Source of the DNA: Salinirussus salinus
GTDB taxonomy: Archaea; Halobacteriota; Halobacteria; Halobacteriales; Haloarculaceae
DNA: 64,000 bases
Assembly (NCBI RefSeq): GCF_009831455.1
Contig: NZ_WOWO01000004.1
Location: 124,001-188,000, forward strand
Direction: 5' to 3'
Position 1 is the stretch's first letter, and every line of letters begins with the position of its first letter. Shown here one piece after another: positions 16,910 to 25,171 of this stretch. Both the position numbers and the translations under genes were made by a program. Below the pieces are notes generated by a model, which did not search any database, was not told where the DNA came from, and saw only the letters and a list, made by a program, of their open reading frames with translations.

Positions 16910-17381
16910 GTCACAGACGACCGAGCGGGCGTGTATATCCCTTTTCATCCATGAACCGGGTGGCGCCCCGCACTTCCCGGCGACCGACCACGCGTGCGGA
17001 ACGTGACCCGGCAGGTGGCGCGCGCTGTCGCGGCTCCGGCCGCGACAAGCGCCGTGCGAGGGATGAGCGACCGACCAAAGGGAGGGAGCGAATCGGTTGG
17101 GGAGGTATGTGGCGTGCGTTGCGCGAACGGAGTGAGCGCAACGAGGGGGCGAGTAGCGCGGAGCGAAGCTCCGCGGACCGTGCGAGCGGGCCGTGCGCGG
17201 CGCAAAGCGCCGCGATGGCGGGGCGGTGAAACCGCCCCGCTGCCCGCGAGCAGACGGCGCCGGCCGCGAGCACGGGCGGGACTGGAAGGGGCGAGTGTTT
17301 CTGCTATTTACAGTCGTACTGTCACAACCAAGTCCCCACGAAGCGCACAAGAGGTTTACCGGCTGACGCCGACCCCGAAAT
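16910..17381. other. 472-base intergenic region with promoters and hairpins
   Basis: No coding sequence is supported. The left end holds the promoter of the minus-strand nucleotidyltransferase. The middle holds five perfect hairpins. The right end holds an AT-richer stretch and a TATA-like GGTTTACC at about 17354-17361, some 27 bases ahead of the regulator at 17382. Confidence 0.7.
17026..17240. repeat. array of five perfect hairpins
   Basis: Hairpins occur at 17026-17047 (8-bp stem, 6-base loop), 17117-17143 (8-bp stem CGTTGCGC/GCGCAACG, loop GAACGGAGTGA), 17157-17175 (8-bp stem, GAA loop), 17196-17214 (8-bp stem, AAA loop) and 17218-17240 (10-bp stem, GAA loop). The stem sequences differ from each other. 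The short purine loops are typical of stable folded RNA or of DNA cruciforms. No U-tract follows. See the findings for the loop shared with the array at 28020. Confidence 0.8.
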
Positions 17382-17672
17382 ATGCGCGAGGCAAGCCGGA
17401 CCACCCGCGAGCGGATCGCCGACCGCCTGCGCGAGGAGACGCTGGCGGCGGGCGAACTCGCCGCCGAGTTCGAGATCCGGACGGCCGAGGCCCTGGACCA
17501 CGTCCGGCACGTCGCCCGGTCGCTGGAGCCGACCGGGGAAGACCTCCTGGTCGCGCCGCCGACCTGCGAGGAGTGTGGCTTTTCGGAGTTCGACGACCTG
17601 GTCAACCGTCCCAGCCGGTGCCCGGAGTGCAAGAGCGAGGCCGTCACCGAGCCGGCCTTCCGGATCGAGTGA
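17382..17672 (+). CDS. HTH plus zinc-ribbon transcriptional regulator
   Basis: Encodes 96 residues. The N-terminal half is a small winged-helix-like HTH (TRERIADRLREETLAAGELAAEF, then EIRTAEALDHVRHVARSLEP). The C-terminal half is a zinc ribbon with CEEC and CPEC knuckles. This arrangement is that of a predicted archaeal transcriptional regulator family with an HTH and a zinc ribbon (COG3357-like, from memory). Targets are unknown. A TATA-like element about 27 bases ahead of the ATG suggests a leaderless transcript. It converges with the GNAT gene, with a 10-base gap. Confidence 0.82.
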   Translation: MREASRTTRERIADRLREETLAAGELAAEFEIRTAEALDHVRHVARSLEPTGEDLLVAPPTCEECGFSEFDDLVNRPSRCPECKSEAVTEPAFRIE

Positions 17673-17682
17673 CCCCCGGTGG

Positions 17683-18222
17683 TCAGCTATCGTCGTCGGC
17701 CCGCCACTCCTCCTCCAGGGCCCCGTACCAGAGCGCGTCCCGGTACTCGCCGTCGATGAATGCGGCCTCGCGGCTGGTCCCCTCGTGGGTGAAGCCGACC
17801 CGCTCCAGAACCTTCCGCGAGGCGTCGTTGAAGTCGAACACGCGGGCCTCGATACGGTGGACGCCGAGCTGGTCGAAGGCGTAGCCGGTCAGCAGTTCGG
17901 CGGCCGCCGTGGCGTACCCCTGGCGGTGGTGGTCGGGTGCGACCCAGTAGCCGAGTTCGGGAGTCTCCGGGCCGCCGAGGCCGTTGATCCCGACGGTCCC
18001 AACGGGCTCGCCGTCGGCACAGACCAGCAGGTGGACGCCGTCGTCACCGCCGACGACCTCGTCGAAAAAGTCCCGCTCCTGTTGGCCGTTGACCGGGCGA
18101 TTCCGGCCGATACGGCGCCAGACCTGCGGGTCGTTGACGCTCTCCTGAAGGAACTCCAGGTCCTCCTCCTCGATGGTGTGGAGGTCGACGCTGTCGCCGG
18201 GGATGAACACCGGTCCGGGCAT
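17683..18222 (-). CDS. GNAT acetyltransferase of the RimJ/RimL type
   Basis: Encodes 179 residues from an ATG at 18222 (MPGPVFIPGDSVDLHTIEEEDL). The acetyl-CoA loop is seen in HRQGYATAAAELLTGYAF (Q/RxxGxG/A), and the end matches the family pattern NDASRKVLERVGFTHEG. This subfamily acetylates N-terminal amines of proteins or small molecules. The longer frame upstream is Arg-rich and has no family similarity, so it was left out. About 210 bases without a gene separate it from the minus-strand Rieske-type gene. Confidence 0.87.
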   Translation of the reverse strand: MPGPVFIPGDSVDLHTIEEEDLEFLQESVNDPQVWRRIGRNRPVNGQQERDFFDEVVGGDDGVHLLVCADGEPVGTVGINGLGGPETPELGYWVAPDHHRQGYATAAAELLTGYAFDQLGVHRIEARVFDFNDASRKVLERVGFTHEGTSREAAFIDGEYRDALWYGALEEEWRADDDS

Positions 18223-18431
18223 ACTCCGAGCGTGGGCCGACTGTGGAATGAACGTTTCCCAGGCGCGGTAGCACACCACACAACCGTCTGCACGTCTACC
18301 GACTTTGGGAACAGGATGAAAGTCTCGCCCCGCCCGGACAGCCGTATCGGGTGGGGTCGAAAGGGGCGGAGCCTTCTCGCTGTCAGCAGTCCCGGACGCG
18401 CAGCGACACGACCCGCAGAGCAGGCCGGGTC

Positions 18432-18848
18432 TCAGTTCCCGGAGAAGTCGATCCGGCCCCGCGAGGAGAGGTCGTGCTCGCCGGAGGGGCCGACCTCCTC
18501 GAACTCGTAGTCCTCGTCGGTCAGGTAGACATTGCCGTCGGCGACGGTCACCTCCAGGCGCTCGATGGTGGCGCCCTCGCAGGGGCCGTGGGTGCACTCC
18601 CCGGTCGCGGCCTCGAAGGTGGCACCGTGTTTCTCACAGACCAGTTCGCCGTTCCGGCGGGTCGCGCCGCTGCCCTTGTCCAGGCGGACGTCCGTCCAGT
18701 GGGGGCAGTAGTTCCGCAGCGCGACCACTCCGTCGGAGAGCCCCAGGAGGATCGCTTCCTCGCGGTCGAAGCCGTCCCGCACGGTAAAGAGCAGCGAGCC
18801 GTCCGCCGGCACCTCCTCGACGGCGGCGATCCGGCTGTCCTCGTCCAT
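18432..18848 (-). CDS. soluble Rieske-type [2Fe-2S] ferredoxin
   Basis: Encodes 138 residues. The cluster motifs are CPHW (Cys48, His50) and CEKHGA (Cys71, His74). The disulfide-forming cysteines of respiratory Rieske proteins are absent, so this is a low-potential ferredoxin of the NirD/dioxygenase type. A second cysteine pair (ECTHGPC) follows the cluster, as in related proteins. No signal peptide is present, so it is cytoplasmic. No oxygenase or nitrite reductase gene is adjacent, and its electron partner is unknown. The downstream part ends in an acidic tail. Confidence 0.86.
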   Translation of the reverse strand: MDEDSRIAAVEEVPADGSLLFTVRDGFDREEAILLGLSDGVVALRNYCPHWTDVRLDKGSGATRRNGELVCEKHGATFEAATGECTHGPCEGATIERLEVTVADGNVYLTDEDYEFEEVGPSGEHDLSSRGRIDFSGN

Positions 18849-18972
18849 ACCCCGGCCTCGGCCGGGAGCGGCTTCAACGGTGCGGTCCAGGGCCGGCCGT
18901 CGGCGGCCGGTCCGCCCGGACGCTATGTCTCTAGAGACGGGATCTATGTCCCCCGCGCCGCCAGCCCGTCCC

Positions 18973-19744
18973 ATGGCCGACCGACAGAGGCCGACGGGTG
19001 AGGCGAACCGGGTCACCAGGCGGCGGCTGCTGGCGACACTCGGCGTGGCGACCGCGACCGGGCTGGCCGGCTGTGGCGGCGGCAGTGACGGCGGCGGGAG
19101 CGGGACCGACGACGTGCCGACGGTGGGCGGGACGCCCACGCCGCCACCGGAGATGGAGCAGACACCGACCGAGGCGTCGATGCAGACGCCGACAGAGGCC
19201 ACCGCGGAGTCCGGGCCCTGGAGACTCGGACTCGACGGGCCCGCTCACCTGCACCGACTTCGCGGGGGAGTACACCGCCTTCGACCCCGGCGAGCGCCGG
19301 CTGATCTTCCGGGGCGAGTACCCCACGCCGTACCAGGAGCCCTCCTACGACCCGAGCTCCGTGACGATGCGGACGGCGTTCGGCAGCGACGCCCCGCGAG
19401 CGGAGATCCAGTTCGGACAGACGTTCGAGTCGCCGTCGACGCCGATCCCGGAGCGCGATGGCTACGAGCCGTTCACCGAAACGACGTTCAACGGGCAGAC
19501 CCGCGCCGTCGGTCTGGCCACTGAAACCCCTAACATCCAGGGGATCGCCGTCCAGGCGGAGGCGCTCGTCTCGGGGACGTACGGCGGGAGCGAGGAACGG
19601 TTCAGGATACGGATCTTACACAACGTCCTTCCGGAGGGCGACACCGACACCGAGGCCTGCCGGTCGGCGCTGGCCGAAGCTGTCCGACACGCCTTCGAGA
19701 CGCTCGAGGCCAACCCCGACACGACCGTCGCGGAGACACTGTAG
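18973..19744 (+). pseudogene. Tat-exported lipoprotein gene interrupted by a one-base frameshift
   Basis: The first part reads from ATG 18973 with a twin-arginine lipoprotein signal (TRRRLLATLG...LAGC) and a Thr/Pro-rich linker (TPTEASMQTPTEA). Near 19213-19218, in the string GGGCCC, the meaningful frame shifts by +1. It then continues as GPGDSDSTGPLTCTDFAGEY through a conserved-looking domain to TAG 19744. Removing one G restores a single frame of about 256 residues. After the shift the original frame turns Arg/Pro-rich, like a shadow frame. The C-terminal domain is not recognised. It may be a recent mutation or a sequencing error. Confidence 0.75.
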
Positions 19745-19754
19745 ACACGACGGC

Positions 19755-20633
19755 TCAGTAGTGGGCGTTCTCGACCCGGCGGTCGAACAGCCGTCCACAG
19801 AGCTTCGTGAGGGGCCCGACCGGCTTCTCGTAGCCGTCTATCTCGGTCACGGGCCGGACCTCCCAGGTGGAGTTCGTCAGGAACAGTTCGTCGGCCTCCC
19901 GGACGTCGGTGCGGTTGTACCGGCCGGTCTCGACCGGAAACGACTCGCCGTCCGCGATGTCCAGCACGACGCCGCGGGTGACACCCGGCAACAGCGGGAG
20001 GTTCGCGGTCGGCGTGTACAGCGTCCCGTTGTGGACCAGAAAGAGGTTACTGCCGGCCCCTCCCGTGACGTGCCCCTCCATCGAACGCACCAGCGCCTCG
20101 TCGGCGTCCTCGGGGAGTTCCAGGCGTGCGAGGACCCCGGTGAGGTAGCTGTGGGTTTTGACCGCCGAGGGGAGCGCCTCCTCCGGAGGGCGACGGGTCT
20201 CGACGGTCCGCAGCGTCGCGGGCTCGTCCCAGGCGCGCTCGCCGTCGGTCCCCCCTCGGGGGAGTTCGTCGACGACGACCGTGATGGTGGGGTCGACCCG
20301 CGGCTCCGGCGTGAGTTCCCCGTCCTGAACCCCTCTGGAGACCGACAGCCGGACCGAGGCCTCCGAGAGGTCGTTGGCCTCGAGCGTCTCGGTCACGCGG
20401 TCGTGGAGGTCGTCGCGTGGGGGGAGTGCCTCGTCGAAACCCAGCCTGGCGGCGCTGCGCTCGAGGCGGTCGACGTGGGCGGCCCACTCGAAGGGCTCGC
20501 CGCCGTAGACACGCAGCCGTTCGAAGACCGCGTCGCCGTACACGAACCCGCGGTCCCGGACGTTGACCGTGGCCTCCGCCGCCGGGAGCAGCGTCCCGTC
20601 GACGTGGTAGTAGTCGGTCTCGGAGTCGCTCAC
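19755..20633 (-). CDS. class IV aminotransferase (BCAT/ADC lyase family)
   Basis: Encodes 292 residues from a GTG (VSDSETDYYHVDG). Fold type IV PLP features are visible: VYGDAVFERLRVYGG near the N terminus, the probable PLP lysine in PSAVKTHSYLTGVLA, and GAGSNLFLVHNGTLYTP, then PGVTRGVVLDIA. Members are branched-chain aminotransferases or aminodeoxychorismate lyases. The two are hard to separate by eye, and no pabA/pabB genes are adjacent, so no symbol is given. Its GTG is 4 bases beyond the stop codon of the upstream HhH gene, suggesting one transcript. Confidence 0.86.
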   Translation of the reverse strand: MSDSETDYYHVDGTLLPAAEATVNVRDRGFVYGDAVFERLRVYGGEPFEWAAHVDRLERSAARLGFDEALPPRDDLHDRVTETLEANDLSEASVRLSVSRGVQDGELTPEPRVDPTITVVVDELPRGGTDGERAWDEPATLRTVETRRPPEEALPSAVKTHSYLTGVLARLELPEDADEALVRSMEGHVTGGAGSNLFLVHNGTLYTPTANLPLLPGVTRGVVLDIADGESFPVETGRYNRTDVREADELFLTNSTWEVRPVTEIDGYEKPVGPLTKLCGRLFDRRVENAHY

Positions 20634-20637
20634 GCGT

Positions 20638-21213
20638 TCAGCGGTTCCGTGCCTGCTCGAGCCAGCCGGTGACCCGTGACTCCGGCGCCTCGGCGGCGTC
20701 GGCGACGGTCCCGATGTCGGCGGCCGCCAGGTCCCCGACAGTCTCGATACCCGCGTCCCCCAGCCGCTCGGCGTAGGTCGGCCCGATCCCGTTGATGCTG
20801 TCGACGGGCTCCGACGCCTCCCCCGACTCGTCCGGCCCTGCCGACTCCGGCTCGCCGGCCTCCGCGTCGCCCTCTCCGTCGACCGCGGATCCGTCCGACT
20901 CCCCGGATTCGGGTTCGTCAGGCTCCGCCGTTGCTTCCCCGGGCGTCGCCTCCGTGCCGTCGTCCGGTTCGGCACCCGCTGCCGGCCCGTCTGTCACCCC
21001 GGCATCGGTCTGCGTGGCAGCCCCGCTCCCGGCGGCAGCGCCGGCCGCGCGGTCGTCCGCTCCGCCGGTCCCCTTCACCGCGGCCTCGGTCCCGGCCGCC
21101 GGCTCGGCGTCGGGCTCGTGTTCGACGGTCACGTTCGCGGAGCCGCCCTGCCGGCGTCGAGTCTGGCGGTCGTCGCGGCCGAGAAGCGATTTGAGCTTGT
21201 CGAGGAGTCCCAT
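20638..21213 (-). CDS. acidic protein with C-terminal helix-hairpin-helix domain
   Basis: Encodes 191 residues. A short basic N terminus ([20 protein letters not shown]) is followed by about 110 residues of Ala/Gly/Glu/Asp low complexity. The last 55 residues form a helix-hairpin-helix domain ([23 protein letters not shown]), of the kind found at the ends of DNA-binding and ribosomal-associated proteins. The long linker probably stays unfolded in high salt. Binding of DNA through the HhH is inferred; the target is unknown. It is probably cotranscribed with the aminotransferase 4 bases downstream. Confidence 0.8.
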   Translation of the reverse strand: MGLLDKLKSLLGRDDRQTRRRQGGSANVTVEHEPDAEPAAGTEAAVKGTGGADDRAAGAAAGSGAATQTDAGVTDGPAAGAEPDDGTEATPGEATAEPDEPESGESDGSAVDGEGDAEAGEPESAGPDESGEASEPVDSINGIGPTYAERLGDAGIETVGDLAAADIGTVADAAEAPESRVTGWLEQARNR

Positions 21214-21239
21214 AGTTGATAGTTCACACCGCCGGCTAT

Positions 21240-22052
21240 TCAAAGCCGCGCTCGGAGCGCGTCGTTCATCGCGTCGACCGGAGCCTCCCGGCCGGTCCAC
21301 CGCTCGAAGGCCTCGACGCCCTGGTAGAGCAACATCCACGCGCCGTCGACGGTCGTCGCGCCCGCGGCCGCGGCCTCCCGGAGCAGCCGGGTATCGACCG
21401 GCGAGTACACCGCGTCCAGCACCGCGAGGTCGGCGTGCAGGGCGTCTGCGGGCACCGGCGAGACGTCTTCGTCCATACCGACGCTGGTGGCGTTGACCAG
21501 TACGTCGGCGTCCGCGAGCACCTCTGCCAGCCTGTCGAGCCCGTGAGCCGTCGCCCCGGCACCGGGCCCCGCGTCGACGGCGGCGGCGAGTTCCTCGGCG
21601 CGCTCGGCGGTCCGGTTGGCGACCCTGACGGCCATTCCCGCGTCGGCGAGTGCGAACGCGGCCGCGCGCCCGGCCCCGCCCGCCCCGACGACCACGGCCG
21701 TCCCCGCGAGGGCGACGCCGTGGTGGGTCAGCGCCCGTGTGACGCCGGCGGCGTCGGTGTTGTAGCCCGTCGGCGGGTCCGTCCCGAAGTCGACGGTGTT
21801 GACCGCTCCCACCTGTTCGGCCAGCGGGGCGGGCTCGACGGCCGGGAGCACCTGCTCCTTGAACGGGATGGTGACGTTCAGCCCCCGCACGCCCAGCGTG
21901 GCGGCGCTCTCGACGGCCGCCGCGCCCTCGCTTTCGGGGGGCTCGAAGGTGACGTAGCGGGCGTCAAGCCCGGTTGCCTCGTAGGCGGCCTCGTGCATCG
22001 GCGGGGACAGCGAGTGCCCGACCGGGTTCCCGATCAGCCCGTAGACCTGCAT
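21240..22052 (-). CDS. aroE: shikimate 5-dehydrogenase
   Basis: Encodes 270 residues. All AroE hallmarks are present: [20 protein letters not shown] at the N terminus, NVTIPFKE with the catalytic lysine, [15 protein letters not shown] with the catalytic aspartate, the NADP-binding GAGGAGRAA followed by NRT, NATSVGM, and the late YQGVEAFE. It reduces 3-dehydroshikimate to shikimate in aromatic amino acid synthesis. It lies 26 bases upstream of the HhH gene on the same strand. The aminotransferase two genes away could share the pathway if it is an aminodeoxychorismate lyase. Confidence 0.95.
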   Translation of the reverse strand: MQVYGLIGNPVGHSLSPPMHEAAYEATGLDARYVTFEPPESEGAAAVESAATLGVRGLNVTIPFKEQVLPAVEPAPLAEQVGAVNTVDFGTDPPTGYNTDAAGVTRALTHHGVALAGTAVVVGAGGAGRAAAFALADAGMAVRVANRTAERAEELAAAVDAGPGAGATAHGLDRLAEVLADADVLVNATSVGMDEDVSPVPADALHADLAVLDAVYSPVDTRLLREAAAAGATTVDGAWMLLYQGVEAFERWTGREAPVDAMNDALRARL

Positions 22053-22184
22053 ACCCGACCGTCGCCGGCGGCGGGGTTAAATGGCACGCGCTGTCGCGGT
22101 CGCCGTCCGCTGCGGTCGCCCGGGAGCGGCGGTCGCAGGGGTGACATCGTAAGGCCTACTTTCGGGTTCGACGTTGGGCGAACG

Positions 22185-23597
22185 ATGAGACTCCGGCACC
22201 CGCTGACGGCCGTCGCGGGCGCGGTCCTGCTCTCGGTCCCGTGGGTGCTCACCTTCCTCACGGGGACGGAGTTCGGGACGACCCCGACGGTGCTGGTCAG
22301 CGGCGTCAGCGTCCTCGGGGCGTCCTTCCTGCTGGCGTGGGGGGCCGAGACCGCCGAGAAGGACGTCCCCCGTGCATTCGCCATCGCGGTGCTCGCGGTG
22401 CTGGCGGTCGCCCCGGAGTACGCCGTCGACGCGCTGTACGCCTGGGGGGCCGGCTCCGGCGGCGCGACCGCCGAGGCCTGCCGGGGGGTCGCGACCGGCG
22501 GCGAGGGGCTGGCCGCCGGCGCCGCCGCGAGCGCGGACACGCTGGCCGACGCCTGCCAGAGCGCCAACCTCGCAGTCGCCAACATGACCGGCGCCAACCG
22601 CATCCTGATCGGGCTGGGGTGGGCCGGTATCGCCGTGCTGACCGTCTACAAGGCCCGCCAGACCAGAGACCCCGCCGTCGAGCACCGCGATGGGCTGTTC
22701 GCCAGCGTCGTCCACCTCGACCGCGACATCGCCACCGAGCTCACCTTCCTCTTCCTGGCGACGCTGTGGGCCTTCCTCGTCCCGCTGGGCGGCGGCATCG
22801 GCGCGCTCGACTTTCTCGTGCTCGTCGGCATCTACGTCGTCTACATCGGCATCATCATCCGCGGCGACATCGAGACGACCGAGGAACACGCCGGCGTCCC
22901 GGCCTACTTCCAGGGCTTCCCCCGGCCGGTGCGGGTTCCGGTCGTCCTCGGCCTGTTCGCGTACTCGGGGTTTCTGATCTTCACTGCCGTCGAGCCCTTC
23001 GCCCACGGGCTCGAGGACATCGGGACCGCCATCGGCGTCCCCCCCTTCTTCATGATCCAGTGGATCGCGCCGCTGGCGAGTGAATCCCCCGAGCTGGTGG
23101 TCGTCACGGTGCTGGTTTACAAGGCCCGCTCGACGGCCGGGTTCAACGCCCTGATCTCCTCGAAGCTCAACCAGTGGACGCTGCTTATCGGGACGCTCGT
23201 CGTCGTCTACTCGCTGGCGCTGGGGCAGTACGGCGTGCTCCCCTTCGACCGGATCCAGTCCGGCGAGATCTGGATCACCGCCGCCCAGTCCTTCTTCGCA
23301 CTCGGTATTCTGGTGAACTTCCAGATCTCCATGCGCGAGGCGCTCGCGCTGTTTGGCCTGTTCATCTCGCAGGTGCTCATCGAGTTTACCTTCCTCAGGC
23401 TGTGGCAACCCTTCGCGATGCCCGCCGACGAGGTCAAGTTCCTCATGCTCGTGACGTACACGGTCGTCTACCTCGTATTGGGCGCGGCGCTGCTCGTGCT
23501 CCGGCGGCGGCAGCTCCGCGAACTGTTCGAACTCGCGGCCTTCGCGGCCCGGAAGGCCGCCGGCCAGCAACCGGTCGAGCCCGACCACGCCGACTGA
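22185..23597 (+). CDS. sodium/calcium exchanger-like membrane protein
   Basis: Encodes 470 residues with about eleven membrane helices. The two inverted alpha-repeat signatures of the cation/Ca2+ exchanger superfamily appear as VAPEYAVDALYAW in the first half and ASESPELVVVTVLVYK in the second; the acidic residue of each (Glu in PEY and PEL) would bind the cation. A hydrophilic loop with a 40-residue insertion (AEACRGVATGG...) follows the first repeat and may lie outside the cell. The ion is not determined by sequence. The stop codon overlaps the start of the next gene (TGATG), implying coupled translation. Confidence 0.88.
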   Translation: MRLRHPLTAVAGAVLLSVPWVLTFLTGTEFGTTPTVLVSGVSVLGASFLLAWGAETAEKDVPRAFAIAVLAVLAVAPEYAVDALYAWGAGSGGATAEACRGVATGGEGLAAGAAASADTLADACQSANLAVANMTGANRILIGLGWAGIAVLTVYKARQTRDPAVEHRDGLFASVVHLDRDIATELTFLFLATLWAFLVPLGGGIGALDFLVLVGIYVVYIGIIIRGDIETTEEHAGVPAYFQGFPRPVRVPVVLGLFAYSGFLIFTAVEPFAHGLEDIGTAIGVPPFFMIQWIAPLASESPELVVVTVLVYKARSTAGFNALISSKLNQWTLLIGTLVVVYSLALGQYGVLPFDRIQSGEIWITAAQSFFALGILVNFQISMREALALFGLFISQVLIEFTFLRLWQPFAMPADEVKFLMLVTYTVVYLVLGAALLVLRRRQLRELFELAAFAARKAAGQQPVEPDHAD

Positions 23598-25144
23598 TGC
23601 TCGCTATCGTCGTCTCCCGCGCCGACGAGGCCTCCGTCCACGTCGGCGACCACCTCCTCGACCTCGCCGAGTGGGAGGCACGGACCGACGATAGCCGGCC
23701 GGACGCGGAGGGGGGTGGGACCGTCTACCGGCTGGAGAGCCGGGCCGCCGCTGGCGACGCGACCGGCGGCGGCAGCGACGACGACGGCAACGCAGTGCCG
23801 GTCGAACTCCGGGAGTTCGAGGCGCTTCACCTCGACCTGGAGCGGCCGGCCGACGCCTTCGGCGAGCCGGACCTGCTGGTCTTCGTCTCCCGCCACTCCG
23901 GGGAGACGGGGCCGCTGCTGACGGCGCATCACACCGGCAACGTCGGCCCCGCCGACCACGGCGGCGAGCCGAACCGGTTCGCCCGCGCCTGTCCGAACGC
24001 CCACGCCCGGGTCCTCGAGGCGCTGGCAGCTCACGCACCCGAGGGGTACGAGGTCGGCATGGAGTGTACCCACCACGGACCCAGCGAGGTCGGCGCCCCC
24101 TCGATGTTCGTGGAGGTTGGCAGCGGCCCGGAGGCGTGGGCCGACCCCGACGCGGCGCGGGCGGTCGCCCGGGCGACCCTCGACCTGCGCGGGACCCCCG
24201 CCGACCGCGACGCGGAACGGTCCCACACCGGGTCGGGTCGGGAGGCGGGCGGGGAGGCCGACCGGGACAGGCGCCACCTCCTGGGCGTGGGCGGGGGCCA
24301 CTACGCACCCCGGTTCGAGCGGGTCCTCCGGGAGACCGACTGGGCGGTCGGCCACGTCGCCGCCGACTGGGGGCTGGAGGCGCTCGAAGCGGAGGAACTC
24401 CGTCCCGTGATGGGGCGGCTCCTGGAGGAGAGCCGAGCCGGCTACGCCCTGCTGGAGGGCGAACGTCCGGAGGCCGCGGCGGCCGTCGAGGCTGCGGGCG
24501 GACGGGTCGTCGGCGAGACGTGGGTCCGGGAGACCGACGGCGTCCCCCTCCCGTTCGTCCGGGCCGTGGAGTCCGCGGTGGCGGCCGTCGACGAGGGGCT
24601 GCGCTTCGGCGAGCCGGCGCGGGAGCACGGGGGGAAGACGGGCCCCGGCGACCCGTCGGCGTTCGTCGTCGCCGACCTCCCGGAGGAGCTGCTCGCGGAG
24701 GCCCGCGGTATCGACCGCGAGACGACCCGGGAGCTGCTCGCGGCACGGACGCTCGCCTTCGTGACCGACCAGGGCGGGACCCGCCCGACCGGCCCGGCCG
24801 TCCTCGGCGCGCCCGAGGAGTACGACGAGCTCGTCGACGGTATGGTCGACGTACTCGAAACGCGGTACGACGGCGTGACGCGGCTCGCGGAGGACGGTCA
24901 GGAGGCTGAGAAGACGGCCGGGAACGGCGAGGTGATTATCGCTCGCGAGACTGCCTTCGACCCGGAGAAGGCACGCACACTGGGCGTCCCGGAGGGGCCG
25001 AAATTCGGCAGGCTCGCGGACGGACAGGCCGTCGAGGTCGACGGTGAGCGCGTTCCCCCGGAAGCGGTCAGCACGGAACGGGAGATAGCGTTTTCAGTCC
25101 CGAAAACAGTCAGACGTCCGTCAGACACAGGGGAAAACTCATAA
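23597..25144 (+). CDS. dtdA: D-aminoacyl-tRNA deacylase, archaeal/plant type
   Basis: Encodes 515 residues. It removes D-amino acids wrongly attached to tRNA. The N-terminal part begins LAIVVSRADEAS. The metal and active-site stretches are VFVSRHSGETGPLLTAHHTGN (about 92-112), YEVGMECTHHGPSEVGAP (about 150-167) and LGVGGGHYAPRF (about 233-244), all typical of archaeal DtdA/GEK1. It is longer than the roughly 270 residues of methanogen enzymes because of acidic insertions and a C-terminal domain of about 150 residues that haloarchaeal forms carry. Its ATG overlaps the exchanger stop by one base. The end of the gene contains a hairpin ahead of ftsZ1. Confidence 0.93.
   Translation: MLAIVVSRADEASVHVGDHLLDLAEWEARTDDSRPDAEGGGTVYRLESRAAAGDATGGGSDDDGNAVPVELREFEALHLDLERPADAFGEPDLLVFVSRHSGETGPLLTAHHTGNVGPADHGGEPNRFARACPNAHARVLEALAAHAPEGYEVGMECTHHGPSEVGAPSMFVEVGSGPEAWADPDAARAVARATLDLRGTPADRDAERSHTGSGREAGGEADRDRRHLLGVGGGHYAPRFERVLRETDWAVGHVAADWGLEALEAEELRPVMGRLLEESRAGYALLEGERPEAAAAVEAAGGRVVGETWVRETDGVPLPFVRAVESAVAAVDEGLRFGEPAREHGGKTGPGDPSAFVVADLPEELLAEARGIDRETTRELLAARTLAFVTDQGGTRPTGPAVLGAPEEYDELVDGMVDVLETRYDGVTRLAEDGQEAEKTAGNGEVIIARETAFDPEKARTLGVPEGPKFGRLADGQAVEVDGERVPPEAVSTEREIAFSVPKTVRRPSDTGENS
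25090..25107 (+). other. hairpin in the dtdA 3' end
   Basis: GTTTTC and GAAAAC form a 6-bp stem with a 6-base loop, 65 bases ahead of the ftsZ1 start. It could affect readthrough or RNA processing between dtdA and ftsZ1. Confidence 0.35.
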
Positions 25145-25158
25145 CGGTCGCTGTGTTA

Positions 25159-25163
25159 GGAGG
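25159..25163 (+). promoter_or_regulatory. Shine-Dalgarno sequence for ftsZ1
   Basis: GGAGG stands 8 bases before the ATG. Such a strong site is notable in a genome of mostly leaderless genes and implies that ftsZ1 is translated from a leadered or polycistronic mRNA. Confidence 0.65.
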
Positions 25164-25171
25164 CTCTTAAA

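Noticed and set aside
17117-17240. Intrinsic terminators
   Set aside because: The hairpins lack a following U-tract and lie far from any gene end, between two divergent promoters.
18973-19744. Programmed ribosomal frameshift
   Set aside because: No slippery heptamer or following stem is visible. A simple one-base insertion in GGGCCC is the easier explanation.
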